Below are positions 36,330 to 45,419 of a stretch of 64,000 bases of DNA, one piece after another. Both the position numbers and the translations under genes were made by a program. This DNA comes from Cuniculiplasma divulgatum (GTDB taxonomy: Archaea; Thermoplasmatota; Thermoplasmata; Thermoplasmatales; Thermoplasmataceae): NCBI GenBank assembly GCA_031200235.1, contig CP133595.1, positions 1,942,341 through 2,006,340 of the forward strand, given 5' to 3'. Below the pieces are notes generated by a model. The model did not search any database. It saw only the letters and a list, made by a program, of their open reading frames with translations, and was not told the origin of the DNA. Numbering within the stretch: position 1 is the first letter of the stretch; each line of letters opens with the position of its first letter.

Positions 36330-37679
36330 ATGAATATAGCCTTCAGCCGTGGTACGCTTATCCTGAACGAAGTTCAGGGAAATGTTCCCCCATACATTGT
36401 GTACGATGACCGGATTGGGGCATACCGCACCGAGGCTTTCAGGTATTCACAGGTCGTGAAAAAGTTTCCAGATGCAAGGGATGATGTCTTCAGCTCCTCA
36501 TCTGTAAATGTCAGGCACAGTGAAACCCTGAGACCCTACCAGAAAAAAGCTGTGGATCTCTGGGCAGCTAACCAGAATGCAGGGGTTGTTGTTCTTCCAA
36601 CTGCAGCAGGAAAAACTCATATAGGGATTGAGGCAATTGCGCGCCTTTCCACAACAACACTTGTGGTTGCACCCACAATTGAACTTGTCCAGCAATGGAG
36701 GGACAAGCTTTCCAGGACATTCGGCGTAAAAGTTGGGCAGATTGGTGGAGGAGAGAAGGATATAGAGGATATTTCAGTTAGCACATATGATTCCGCCTAC
36801 CTGATGGCAGAATCCCTGGGAAACAGATTCAGGTTCCTGCTTGTGGACGAGGTGCATCATCTTGCATCGGAACGTTATCTGGAAATAGCGAAAATGTACG
36901 CTTCCCCTTACAGGATGGGATTGACCGCGACATACGAAAGAACGGACATGCTGCACGAGAATCTGGAGGAGGTGATGGGTGGAAAGATCTTTGAACTGGG
37001 ATATGAGGAACTTACGGAGTACCTCTCAGATTATGATATAATAAGGATACCCGTAGATCTTGAACCAGAGGAGGAGGAAGAATATGAAAGGAACCGGAAT
37101 ATATTCATCAGTTATCTCAGGCGCCATCGCATAACGCTCAGGGGTCCGTGGGATTTTGAAAAGTTCATCCTCTCTTCGTGGAATCCTGAGGGCCGGGAGG
37201 CACTTCTTGCCTGGCGAACGGCCAGGGAAATTGCATTCAACGCCCGGGTTAAGGTCGATACGGTCAGGTATGTCCTTTCAAAGCACAGGAACCAGAAGAC
37301 CATCATCTTTTCAGAGGATACTGACACAGCCTACATGATATCCAAGGAGTGCCTGATTCCATGCATAACGTATCTGACTCCCGGGCCGGAGCGGAAGGAA
37401 TATCTGGAAATGTTCAAAGCAGGGAGGGTTACGGCACTGGCCACTTCCAGGGTTCTTGACGAAGGTATAGACGTGCCGGATGCCAGCGTTGGGATTGTCC
37501 TGAGCGGATCAGGCAGCACCCGGCAGTTCAGGCAGAGGCTCGGAAGATTGCTCCGCCCATCCGGTGAAAAACATTCTGTGCTATACGAGATCGTTGCCAA
37601 GGGCACTTCAGAGTATGGAACTTCCAAAAGGAGGCGAAAAGGTGTTCCCAGTTCAACTGATGACAGTTCGCAAAAGTAA
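36330..37679 (+). CDS. xpb: XPB/Rad25-type DNA helicase
   Basis: 449 residues, the normal size of archaeal XPB. Superfamily 2 motifs are all present: RPYQKKAVDLW (Q-like), Walker A PTAAGKTH, DEVHH (motif II, where XPB has DEVH), TATYERTD, and VLSGSGSTRQFRQRLGRLLRP (motif VI). XPB opens DNA during repair or transcription. The next gene encodes Bax1 and begins 38 bases before this gene ends, so the two are translationally coupled, as in other archaea. Confidence 0.92.
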   Translation: MNIAFSRGTLILNEVQGNVPPYIVYDDRIGAYRTEAFRYSQVVKKFPDARDDVFSSSSVNVRHSETLRPYQKKAVDLWAANQNAGVVVLPTAAGKTHIGIEAIARLSTTTLVVAPTIELVQQWRDKLSRTFGVKVGQIGGGEKDIEDISVSTYDSAYLMAESLGNRFRFLLVDEVHHLASERYLEIAKMYASPYRMGLTATYERTDMLHENLEEVMGGKIFELGYEELTEYLSDYDIIRIPVDLEPEEEEEYERNRNIFISYLRRHRITLRGPWDFEKFILSSWNPEGREALLAWRTAREIAFNARVKVDTVRYVLSKHRNQKTIIFSEDTDTAYMISKECLIPCITYLTPGPERKEYLEMFKAGRVTALATSRVLDEGIDVPDASVGIVLSGSGSTRQFRQRLGRLLRPSGEKHSVLYEIVAKGTSEYGTSKRRRKGVPSSTDDSSQK

Positions 37680-38970
37680 GAACGGTGTGGTGAGGTCCGT
37701 ATTTCTGACCAGCGAGAACAGCAATTATGCCACGTCCGTTATTGATCTGTTTCACAAATCCCTTGGAAAAAGAAGAAAGGAAATCGAGAATGAGATAAAG
37801 CTCCTGGAGCTGAAGTCACAGAACCCCAAGATTGTCAGGGGGCTGGCACTTCTCATGTTCAGACTGTCCCGGTTGGATCCGCCCTCGTTCCTGGATCCGA
37901 TGAAGGTGAGAAAAGCAATCTTCTCCAGTGCCAGAACACCACCGGTTGCTCCAGAGGAAAGAGACGACCTCATTGCCCGGATTGCTGCTGAGATGGATGT
38001 TTCCCCCAGTGAGATCTCAAAGGCAATGTATGCAGACAAGGAGGATGAGCAGATCCTTGTTTCGGTGCCGGATATCACGCCAGATGATCTGTCGGCAAGA
38101 TACAATCTTGAGCAGGTTGAAACCGTGATGCTCAAGACATCCTCAATCGTCATCACAACAACAATGAACCATGCAAGATTTGAGAGGCGCATTCGGAGCC
38201 TAGGCCTGCTTTACAGGATCAGTGATGAGAACGGAATTTACAGGATCGAAGTCAGCGGGCCACTGTCCATCATTGAGCACAGCGACAGGTACGGATCACG
38301 GATTGCCATGTTGATGAGATATCTCTTCCATTATTCCGACTGGCAGGTGCAGGCCACCGTGAAGCTCAAGAACGGCGACGAGAAATCGGACTACTCATAT
38401 TTCCTTGACGATGCTGCGGTAGAACTCCTGACATCACGTGAACCCACCCATGAATCGGGGAAAGATCGTATACTGTCTGAAACCCCGTCTCCCATAAAGG
38501 TCGCAGGCAAAGCCATCTTTCCGGATTATTCCGTTGCAATCAATGATACAACAGTATCAATATTCATCACACGCCCCAATTACTTCGGTGAGGATCAGGC
38601 AATGGTAACAGGAATTGCCAGGGAAGGCCATCAGGCTGAGCTGTTCTGCATACTGGAGAAGGGAGAGAAGTGCCCTCCAGGTGCCCACTGCTTCAGGGAT
38701 GAGCTGGACCGGCATGCAGTGGTGGACTACCTGAAAGCCAGGCTTACGAAGCGTGAGGTCCCAGCAAAACCCGCAGAAAGGCCAGAAGAGAAGCCTACCC
38801 ACGTGAATCAGGATGTACCTGAGAAAGTCCTGCAGCACCTGCATTCACTGTACCCGGATTCCCAGGCCATGGTTGACTACCTTGAATTCATGGGCTTCGA
38901 CCCTTCCGAGGCACTGCAGAAGGCAGGGTTCACCATAAAGTGGAAAGGGCTGCGCATAATTGTTGAATGA
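37642..38970 (+). CDS. bax1: Bax1 (DUF790), XPB-partner nuclease-like protein
   Basis: About 442 residues. The N-terminus VFPVQLMTVRKSKNGVVRSVFLT and the helical middle match DUF790, the family of Bax1, which binds XPB and cuts bubble DNA. The GTG at 37642 follows GGAGG (37630-37634) at good distance; the in-frame ATGs at 37564 and 37615 lie deeper in xpb. In the PD-(D/E)xK region (IFPDYSVAIN followed by VSIFITRPNYF) the Pro-Asp is kept, but the acidic residue expected on the next strand is not seen, so nuclease activity may be weakened or lost. Confidence 0.85.
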   Translation: MFPVQLMTVRKSKNGVVRSVFLTSENSNYATSVIDLFHKSLGKRRKEIENEIKLLELKSQNPKIVRGLALLMFRLSRLDPPSFLDPMKVRKAIFSSARTPPVAPEERDDLIARIAAEMDVSPSEISKAMYADKEDEQILVSVPDITPDDLSARYNLEQVETVMLKTSSIVITTTMNHARFERRIRSLGLLYRISDENGIYRIEVSGPLSIIEHSDRYGSRIAMLMRYLFHYSDWQVQATVKLKNGDEKSDYSYFLDDAAVELLTSREPTHESGKDRILSETPSPIKVAGKAIFPDYSVAINDTTVSIFITRPNYFGEDQAMVTGIAREGHQAELFCILEKGEKCPPGAHCFRDELDRHAVVDYLKARLTKREVPAKPAERPEEKPTHVNQDVPEKVLQHLHSLYPDSQAMVDYLEFMGFDPSEALQKAGFTIKWKGLRIIVE

Positions 38971-39029
38971 GAATAGGTGCAGTTAACGAAACACGCTTTC
39001 TTAAGTACTGTCTTTGACATTATCATGGC

Positions 39030-40673
39030 ATGAGGTTTGACTTTTCGCGTATATTCCTGAGCAGCAACGTGAACTTTTATTCGGACGATGGACCCATGCA
39101 GAGGGTACTTGAGTTTCTGAAATACAGAGGAAGAGATGAACTGAGCTCCCTTGGAAAATATGTATCCAGTGAAATGGTGGAAGAAGCCATGTTCATTGAT
39201 CATTATTCCAAGCCTGTCCTGCAGACGTGGGATGTGCTTGACGAAAGGATGGATGGCGTATGGATATCGCCGTCACATGTGCATGTGATAGATCGGCTTC
39301 AGTCATTCGGTGTGATTTCCAGGCCCATACTGGAGAAGGACCTCATGCATCACTTCATTTCCGGGTACCTCATTTCCGATTCCGGGCTTTTCTGCACCCT
39401 GACACTGACAATGCAGACAGCCTATGCACTGCAAAAATATGGCAATGACCATGTCAGGAATACCTATCTGAACAGGTTCATTTCCCATGAAAACCCCTGG
39501 CTTGGCGCAACATACTACACTGAAATACAGGGAGGCAGTGATCTTGGTGCCAACAGAACCGTTGCTGTTCCCGATGGAGATGCGTGGAGAATAACCGGAT
39601 CAGACAAGTATTTTGCAAGCAACTCCGGCCTGGCAGATGCTTCAGTGGTGACAGCCAGAATCCAGGGGGCACCACAGGGTGCCAAGGGAATATCCACATT
39701 CTTTGTCCCAGCCCTGGATTCCAACGGAAACCCAAACTACAGGATACGCAGGCTGAAGGACAAGCTTGGCACAATTGCCGTTCCCACAGGCGAGGTGGAA
39801 CTGGATCATTCGGAAGGGTACCTTCTTGGTGACCTGCAGACTGGCATATACATCGCAATGGAAATTCTCACAGTTTCAAGGATAGATGATGCAATCGCAG
39901 CTGTTGGCATTGCCAGGAAAGCACTCTGGGAAGCTTACAGATATGCCCAGAAACGGGAAGCCTTCGGAAAGGCACTGAGCAATCACCCGCTGGTGCAGAG
40001 GGATCTTGTTGAAATGGAGGCGGAAGTCGAGGCATCCATGGCAATCTCCATCCTTTCAGCCAGCCTTTTCTCCGGCGTATGGGATGTCAGGCCACCTTAT
40101 TCAAGGGAATATCATTTTGCAAGGACACTTTCACACATGGCAAAGAACCTTGCCTCATGGTCCAGTGATTATGTAACAAGATACGCCATGGAACTTCTTG
40201 GAGGCAAGGGATTCCTGCATGAATTTCCCATTGAGAAGTTCCACAGGGATTCAATTGTTACATCCATATGGGAAGGGACAAGCAATATACAGGCTCTGGA
40301 TCTTCTTGAGGTGCTCCTGAAGAAGGATGTGCTGAAGGATCTCCGGGAATACCTGTCAAAGTTGCTTGAGGAAATCAGTGATAAGGACATCCGATCCACA
40401 ATGGACGATATGGTCAGGGATTCATTCAGCAGAGCCGCAAATTACCTCTCTTCAGAACAGAGGGAGTTTTATGCAAAAGATGTACTTGATCTGCTGGCAA
40501 CCACAACTGCTTCAGTGCTGCTGTACGCAGTGGCATTCAAGACAGGCGATACAGGCATGAGGATGATTGCAACAGTCTACAGGTGGAAGCACTTTGACCC
40601 GGAACGAAAGGAACCGGAAATCTATAAATTCGCACTGAAGCACATGGAATGGATGGCACATAGTTCCCCATAA
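39030..40673 (+). CDS. Acyl-CoA dehydrogenase, AidB-like
   Basis: 547 residues, longer than fatty-acid acyl-CoA dehydrogenases and typical of the AidB branch. It shows GATYYTEIQGGSDLGANRT (FAD/substrate loop), GSDKYFASN, the EILTVSRIDDAIAAVGIARKAL helix, RYAMELLGGKGFLHEFPIEKFHRDS and SIWEGTSNIQALDLL near the C-terminus (FAD and catalytic region). AidB-like enzymes use acyl-CoA poorly and have been linked to DNA protection, but the substrate here is open. TTAAGTAC about 27 nt upstream suggests a leaderless ATG. Confidence 0.88.
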   Translation: MRFDFSRIFLSSNVNFYSDDGPMQRVLEFLKYRGRDELSSLGKYVSSEMVEEAMFIDHYSKPVLQTWDVLDERMDGVWISPSHVHVIDRLQSFGVISRPILEKDLMHHFISGYLISDSGLFCTLTLTMQTAYALQKYGNDHVRNTYLNRFISHENPWLGATYYTEIQGGSDLGANRTVAVPDGDAWRITGSDKYFASNSGLADASVVTARIQGAPQGAKGISTFFVPALDSNGNPNYRIRRLKDKLGTIAVPTGEVELDHSEGYLLGDLQTGIYIAMEILTVSRIDDAIAAVGIARKALWEAYRYAQKREAFGKALSNHPLVQRDLVEMEAEVEASMAISILSASLFSGVWDVRPPYSREYHFARTLSHMAKNLASWSSDYVTRYAMELLGGKGFLHEFPIEKFHRDSIVTSIWEGTSNIQALDLLEVLLKKDVLKDLREYLSKLLEEISDKDIRSTMDDMVRDSFSRAANYLSSEQREFYAKDVLDLLATTTASVLLYAVAFKTGDTGMRMIATVYRWKHFDPERKEPEIYKFALKHMEWMAHSSP

Positions 40674-40801
40674 AAGGATGATTGCTGGGGGTCATGCCGA
40701 GTATGCTGCCCCTGATTCCATGCATTCATGTCTCCATTACATTTCGGCATGGCGGTTCCCAGGACGCAATAGGTTTTTAGTCATCAAGCAGTTTTCTTTC
40801 C

Positions 40802-41887
40802 ATGGAACTCAAGCTCTACAATATCAGGATACCTTTCCTGTACCCGTTCACGACAAGTTTTGGAACTGAATCCGCCAGGGATGCCATCATACTTGAGCTC
40901 ATTGATGGCGATATCACTGCATATTCTGAATGCGTCACGTCAACAAATCCCGATTACGGCTACGAGGACAACCAGACCTCCATTCACCTCATTAGGGATG
41001 TCTTCAGCCCCATGATGAAGGATCTCCCCACGCCTCAGGAATTCAATTCAAGGGCAAGGAAAATCAAGGGAGACAACATGGCACGTGCAGCACTGGAAAT
41101 GCTCCTGTGGGATTATCACTCCAAAATTTCTGGAAAACCTCTGGACAAATTCATGGGTGGCTCCAAGGAACATATTGAGGTGGGCCTTTCCGTGGGAATG
41201 GATACCATGGATAAAATGGCCGGCAGGATAGATGATGCCCTGAAGATGGGGTACAAGAGAATCAAGGTAAAGATTGAAAAAGGGCGGGAGAAGGAGATAC
41301 TTGGGGGCATAAGGGACAGGTTCCCGGATATTGTCCTCACAGCGGATGCCAATAGCTCATACACAATGAAGGATATGGATCTGCTGCTATCCATAGACCG
41401 GTATGAACTGCAATACCTTGAGCAGCCGCTGAATTTCGATGATCTTGTCTACCATTCACGGCTGGCCAGGGAGATGTCAACACCAATATGCCTTGACGAA
41501 TCCATAACATCACCTGAAAAGGCGGAGAAGGCCATGGAAATTGGTGCATGCAGTGTCATAAACATCAAGCCTGGAAGAATAGGCGGCCTGACTGATTCAC
41601 TTGAGGTTGCACGGATCTGCAGGGAGCATGGCGGCCATGTGTGGGTTGGAGGCATGCTTGAGACTGGAATCGGCAGGAGCTTCAATGTGGCCATGGCGTG
41701 CAACAGTAATGTGGACTATCCCGGAGATACGGCACCAAATTCAAGGTATTTTAAGAAAGACATTGTCACGAATCCATTCAAAATGGACAGGGGCCGCATA
41801 AAGCCAAATACCAAACCTGGCATTGGGGTGGAAATCGATTTTCAGGAATTCACAAGAAGGATGGAATCCGCCATCCGGATATTCTAG
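40802..41887 (+). CDS. menC: o-Succinylbenzoate synthase / N-acylamino acid racemase family
   Basis: 361 residues of the enolase superfamily, MLE/MenC branch. The catalytic KxK is KRIKVKIEKG (about 157-166), metal ligands are LTADANSSY (Asp), EQPL (Glu) and CLDESITS (Asp, Glu), and NIKPGRIGG carries the second Lys. GMLETGIGRSFN near the C-terminus is typical of MenC/NAAAR. Menaquinone-type quinones are known in Thermoplasma, so OSB synthesis is the likely role; other men genes are not in the window and racemase activity cannot be excluded. Confidence 0.85.
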   Translation: MELKLYNIRIPFLYPFTTSFGTESARDAIILELIDGDITAYSECVTSTNPDYGYEDNQTSIHLIRDVFSPMMKDLPTPQEFNSRARKIKGDNMARAALEMLLWDYHSKISGKPLDKFMGGSKEHIEVGLSVGMDTMDKMAGRIDDALKMGYKRIKVKIEKGREKEILGGIRDRFPDIVLTADANSSYTMKDMDLLLSIDRYELQYLEQPLNFDDLVYHSRLAREMSTPICLDESITSPEKAEKAMEIGACSVINIKPGRIGGLTDSLEVARICREHGGHVWVGGMLETGIGRSFNVAMACNSNVDYPGDTAPNSRYFKKDIVTNPFKMDRGRIKPNTKPGIGVEIDFQEFTRRMESAIRIF

Positions 41888-41904
41888 GATTGATCACTGC
41901 CGTA

Positions 41905-42609
41905 TCAGAACTGCGTGAAATCCTCTGGTTTGTTCTTAATTTTTCTGTCATATTCATCCCTGTCAATGCGGCGGTACAGCCTTATTAGTAGGTAGATAAC
42001 AGGCACTGCGGCAATCCAAAGCATCAGGGGATATTCAATATTGTAGGGACTGGCGTAAATCCTGGACATGTATATTTCTGTTGATTCAAATGTGCCGGCA
42101 ATTGCCAGTTCAAGTACCACAAACAGGTACATGTAGACAACCTTCATGATATTGGAGTGAAGAATCTGTCCCCTCTTTGCAAGGAGATAGATGAGGTAGA
42201 TGCTTGTGCTTGTGGCCACAGCATATGAGGGCAGTTCCAGCCATGTGTGCGGAAGTATGGCAAGGCTGAAAAAGACCACAAGTCCCGATGTATGGAGACT
42301 TGTCCCCTCAATTGATATTATTATGGATGTCTCGATGCTTGAAAGAAGGAAGAAAAGCTGCCCAATGACCGGAATGAATTCAATGGTGGCAACCAGAAGA
42401 TTGTGGGGGAAAATTTCCAGAATCATGTCAGGCAGGCTGAGTGTGACAATGGATTGTTGCTCATTCTTGAAGGCACTTAGCAGTACCTGATTATGAATCG
42501 AGAGGGAAGATATGGCAATGAATATGCCAATCTCCACCAGGAAAACAACCAGGAACAGACGCCTCAGCTGAAGAACCCCGTTCCTGATGAAGAAACCGTC
42601 TCCCTTCAT
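41905..42609 (-). CDS. SpoIIM-like (DUF95) membrane protein
   Basis: 234 residues with about five membrane helices. The segment FFSLAILPHTWLELPSYAVATS matches the conserved core of the stage II sporulation protein M/DUF95 family (LPHGxxELPA). Archaeal members are common and unrelated to sporulation; the function is unknown. The C-terminal tail is rich in Lys, Asp and Glu. It converges on menC. Confidence 0.75.
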   Translation of the reverse strand: MKGDGFFIRNGVLQLRRLFLVVFLVEIGIFIAISSLSIHNQVLLSAFKNEQQSIVTLSLPDMILEIFPHNLLVATIEFIPVIGQLFFLLSSIETSIIISIEGTSLHTSGLVVFFSLAILPHTWLELPSYAVATSTSIYLIYLLAKRGQILHSNIMKVVYMYLFVVLELAIAGTFESTEIYMSRIYASPYNIEYPLMLWIAAVPVIYLLIRLYRRIDRDEYDRKIKNKPEDFTQF

Positions 42610-42898
42610 TATGGGTTATTTCAATCATGGTTGTTATATTTTCCTTAATTCAATGGATGAAAAGTGCAGCATTTATGATTACACTGTAAAATAGACACAG
42701 TGCCATGACCCGATCTCTCCTGACACACAGATTATAATTGCAAAACTCATAAACAGGAGAACTTATCCAGCGACAATATTCACAGGGAGAATCTAACTGG
42801 ATGCCGTAATTAACTCAAGAGAAAGCACGAATGCGGCTCCCATGATTACATTGTTCTGTTCAACAAAGGTTATATACTGTGCATCGCTATATATACTT

Positions 42899-43174
42899 AT
42901 GGCAGACGTAGTAGTTGTTCACAGCTGGAACGATGACCAGAAGGACAAGGTAATGGAATTTGCGAATAAGGTAACCACAATGGCAAAGAACAAACAGCTC
43001 CCAAAGGGACTCAAGCTTCTCGGCATAGATCTTGGACAGGGACAGAATATGGCAGTATGCAAGTGGGAGGCTGATTCATTGAATCATCTTATGGAGGTTG
43101 CTAAATCTCTTGGACCCACCTGGGACATAAAAGCTTTTGAGGTTAAGCCGGCATACAAGCACGGTCTCTTCTAA
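42899..43174 (+). CDS. Small DUF3303-like protein
   Basis: 91 residues with a ferredoxin-like alpha/beta pattern (VVVHSWNDDQKDKVMEF..., then KLLGIDLGQGQNMAVCKWEADSLNHLMEVAKSL), which resembles single-domain DUF3303 proteins. The ATG at 42899 is chosen because GTTATATACT lies about 26 nt upstream, giving a leaderless message; the longer frame to 42842 would include this promoter. The strong TATA box suggests good expression. The function is unknown. Confidence 0.6.
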   Translation: MADVVVVHSWNDDQKDKVMEFANKVTTMAKNKQLPKGLKLLGIDLGQGQNMAVCKWEADSLNHLMEVAKSLGPTWDIKAFEVKPAYKHGLF

Positions 43175-43758
43175 TTCTTTTTACCATCATTTTCTTTTAC
43201 TATCATCCTGTCTATTTCCAGGCATATCATGTGAATTATGGCTATGTGCATCTCCTGTATTATGGGAGTGTCATCAGATTCCACATTCACAACCTCGCTG
43301 CATAGAGACTTGATTTTTCCCCCAGATTTTCCCGTCATGGCGATGGTGTATGCCCCCAGCTTCCTGGCGGCGTTGATTCCGTTAATTACATTTGGCGAAT
43401 TTCCTGAAGTTGTTATGCCAATAACAATATCGCCGGACTTTACCAGAGCGTCCACCTGCCTGGAGAAAATCTCATCATAACTGTAGTCGTTTGCTATTGC
43501 CGTAACGGATGAAACGTTTGTATTGAGGCATAGGGCGGCCAGCGGTCTTCTTTCAAAGGAGAAGTGACCTGTCAATTCTGCAACAAAATGCTGGGCGTCT
43601 GCGGCTGATCCACCGTTTCCAAATGTCACAAGCTTTCCCCTCTTTTCAATGGAATCAACAATTCTACTGGCGATTCTTCTGATCTGTCCGGGGTTGATCT
43701 TAGATCTCGCTTCCATGCCTGCCTTGATATATTCTTCAAGTGAGAAGTCCTGATACAT
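43171..43758 (-). CDS. gmhA: Sedoheptulose-7-phosphate isomerase (SIS domain)
   Basis: 195 residues, the usual GmhA length. The SIS phosphosugar site is visible as TFGNGGSAADAQHFVAELTGHF (about 45-66), NTNVSSVTAIANDYSYDEIFSRQV (about 77-100), GITTSGNSPNVINGI and the C-terminal QEMHIAIIHMICLEID. GmhA turns sedoheptulose-7-phosphate into D-glycero-D-manno-heptose-7-phosphate. It overlaps the convergent small gene by 4 bases. It sits just before a surface-glycan cluster, so an activated heptose for glycosylation is plausible, though other heptose genes are not in view. Confidence 0.88.
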   Translation of the reverse strand: MYQDFSLEEYIKAGMEARSKINPGQIRRIASRIVDSIEKRGKLVTFGNGGSAADAQHFVAELTGHFSFERRPLAALCLNTNVSSVTAIANDYSYDEIFSRQVDALVKSGDIVIGITTSGNSPNVINGINAARKLGAYTIAMTGKSGGKIKSLCSEVVNVESDDTPIIQEMHIAIIHMICLEIDRMIVKENDGKKN

Positions 43759-44052
43759 GAACTGGCATTGTTAGCCACTATTATAATGATCCATTGATAA
43801 CAGAAATTGATTCCTTCGCCAAGCAGTCAATTGTAAGGAGAATGTGCTACCTGAATAATTCCAGATCCCATTGAAATTACCCAACATAAAAGGGATGTAA
43901 AAATCGTTTAAACCGGCTACTCACAGAAGCTACTCCTGATTTCAGCAATAGCCTGCTCTGATAACATTCTGCTTTCCAACGGGGCCGGAACCTTTCCGGA
44001 AAGCACTGAAGGGCTATTTAATTTTACCGCTTAAGACAAAAATATGGAGTGA

Positions 44053-44202
44053 TTAATCCTTATCTTCATTCTTTTTCTTGAATCCTTTTGAAAAGCCTTT
44101 CCCGAAGCCCTTGACCACGTCTGCTCCTTTTTTGGCGACGTCTCCCACAACTTCTCCGGACTTCTCTGCTACACCTTTCTTTTTGTTTTTATCCTCGTCC
44201 AT
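44053..44202 (-). CDS. 49-residue lysine-rich microprotein
   Basis: A short gene with 17 Lys, 6 Asp and 4 Glu. It starts MDEDKNKKKG, contains two similar pieces (KSGEVVGDVAKKGADVVKG and GFGKGFSKGFKKK) and ends NEDKD. GAGGGC lies 7 nt before the ATG, a good ribosome-binding site, and the third codon positions vary as in a real gene. The middle looks like a short amphipathic helix. There is no known family. It may bind nucleic acid or membrane, but no function is claimed. Confidence 0.6.
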   Translation of the reverse strand: MDEDKNKKKGVAEKSGEVVGDVAKKGADVVKGFGKGFSKGFKKKNEDKD

Positions 44203-44313
44203 AGATATGCCCTCTGTTAGCTATGGAGTGCATTGTTATATATCTTTACAAAATGTATAAAAGACATTTCTTAAGGTACTGCACACTGAACTTCGATACA
44301 TATATCATCGACA

Positions 44314-44321
44314 GTTAAAAT
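44314..44321 (+). promoter_or_regulatory. TATA box of the glycan cluster methyltransferase
   Basis: GTTAAAAT lies about 26 nt before the GTG start at 44345, which supports a leaderless GTG start. Confidence 0.45.
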
Positions 44322-44344
44322 AGGGTGGATTACTTTAATTCAGT

Positions 44345-45271
44345 GTGGAAACCAGGACCCCGCCAGATATTCCAGATTATGAGGATCGGGATTTTGTCAT
44401 TGAAGACGCCGAGGCAGACATGGAATTCAGGATAATCCATGAACTCCTTCCGCCATTTTCCCGGTGGACTGTTGATCTCGGGTGTGGGTATGGAAGATTA
44501 TCCGCTGCTCTTTCCAGGAAATCCGGGAAACTCATACTTGTGGACTACTCAATGACCGGCATGAAAAGGGCCAGACAGAAGATGCTTGATGATGGGATAT
44601 CAGCTTCCTTCCTGCTTGCTGACATTTCACACCTGCCGTTCAGATCTGACAGCATTGACACCATAGCAATGTTCAGGGTATTCCATCACTTTAATGATCC
44701 TGCCCTGGCAATTCGGGAAATAGTGCGCTGCATGAGACCCTCTGGACATATTGTATTCAATTATAATTCCTCAGACAATGCATCAATGATGCTGTTCTGG
44801 CTGAAGCACAGAATCAATGGAGGAAACAACCATCAGAAATTCCCGTTTCCACTGATGCCTGGCACGCTTAGGGCCAATCCGGAGGACGATAAAAGGCCCA
44901 TATATTTTCAGACCCATTCAACACTGAGGTCATTAATGCAGCAAAATGGCCTTGTGCAGTCTCATGGAAACTTTCATTCGGGAATGCTTGGAAAGGTTGC
45001 ATTTAAAAACGGATTCTTTCAGGATGCTGTCCGTGATCTGCAGACGCGCATGCTGGACAAGTGGCCCTCCAGATTTCTCTTCCCCAACAATTATGTGCTC
45101 TGCAGAAAGGAAGGACGCAATAACGGCACACAGTTTCATAATTTGGAGGATTTGCTTGCCTGTCCTGTGTGCTCCGAAACTATTTTCATTGAAGGTGACT
45201 CCATGGAGTGCGCAAATGGGCACAGATTTACCATTTCAGACGGGATCTACGATTTCAGGAACCCATCGTAA
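44345..45271 (+). CDS. SAM-dependent methyltransferase with C-terminal Trm112-like zinc domain
   Basis: 308 residues. The class I methyltransferase motif VDLGCGYGRLSAALSR (about 40-55) is followed by ILVDYSMTGM and DTIAMFRVFHHF. The last 45 residues, beginning LEDLLACPVCSETIF and continuing to CANGHRF, form a CxxC...CxxH zinc ribbon like Trm112/DUF-type caps found on some methyltransferases. GTG start with a TATA box 26 nt before. It opens a run of three methyltransferase genes ahead of glycosyltransferases, so it may modify a glycan or lipid. Confidence 0.78.
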   Translation: METRTPPDIPDYEDRDFVIEDAEADMEFRIIHELLPPFSRWTVDLGCGYGRLSAALSRKSGKLILVDYSMTGMKRARQKMLDDGISASFLLADISHLPFRSDSIDTIAMFRVFHHFNDPALAIREIVRCMRPSGHIVFNYNSSDNASMMLFWLKHRINGGNNHQKFPFPLMPGTLRANPEDDKRPIYFQTHSTLRSLMQQNGLVQSHGNFHSGMLGKVAFKNGFFQDAVRDLQTRMLDKWPSRFLFPNNYVLCRKEGRNNGTQFHNLEDLLACPVCSETIFIEGDSMECANGHRFTISDGIYDFRNPS

Positions 45272-45419
45272 TATTCATCTGATGGACTGCTGGTTGGCAC
45301 TGGGGCACTGGAACATGGAAGTATCCTGATAAACTGCTTCGGTTGTGAAGTCACAGCAGCATATTATTCGAATAATTAACATTGCATTAATATACGAATT
45401 TAAGAATTTGATTCAGAAA

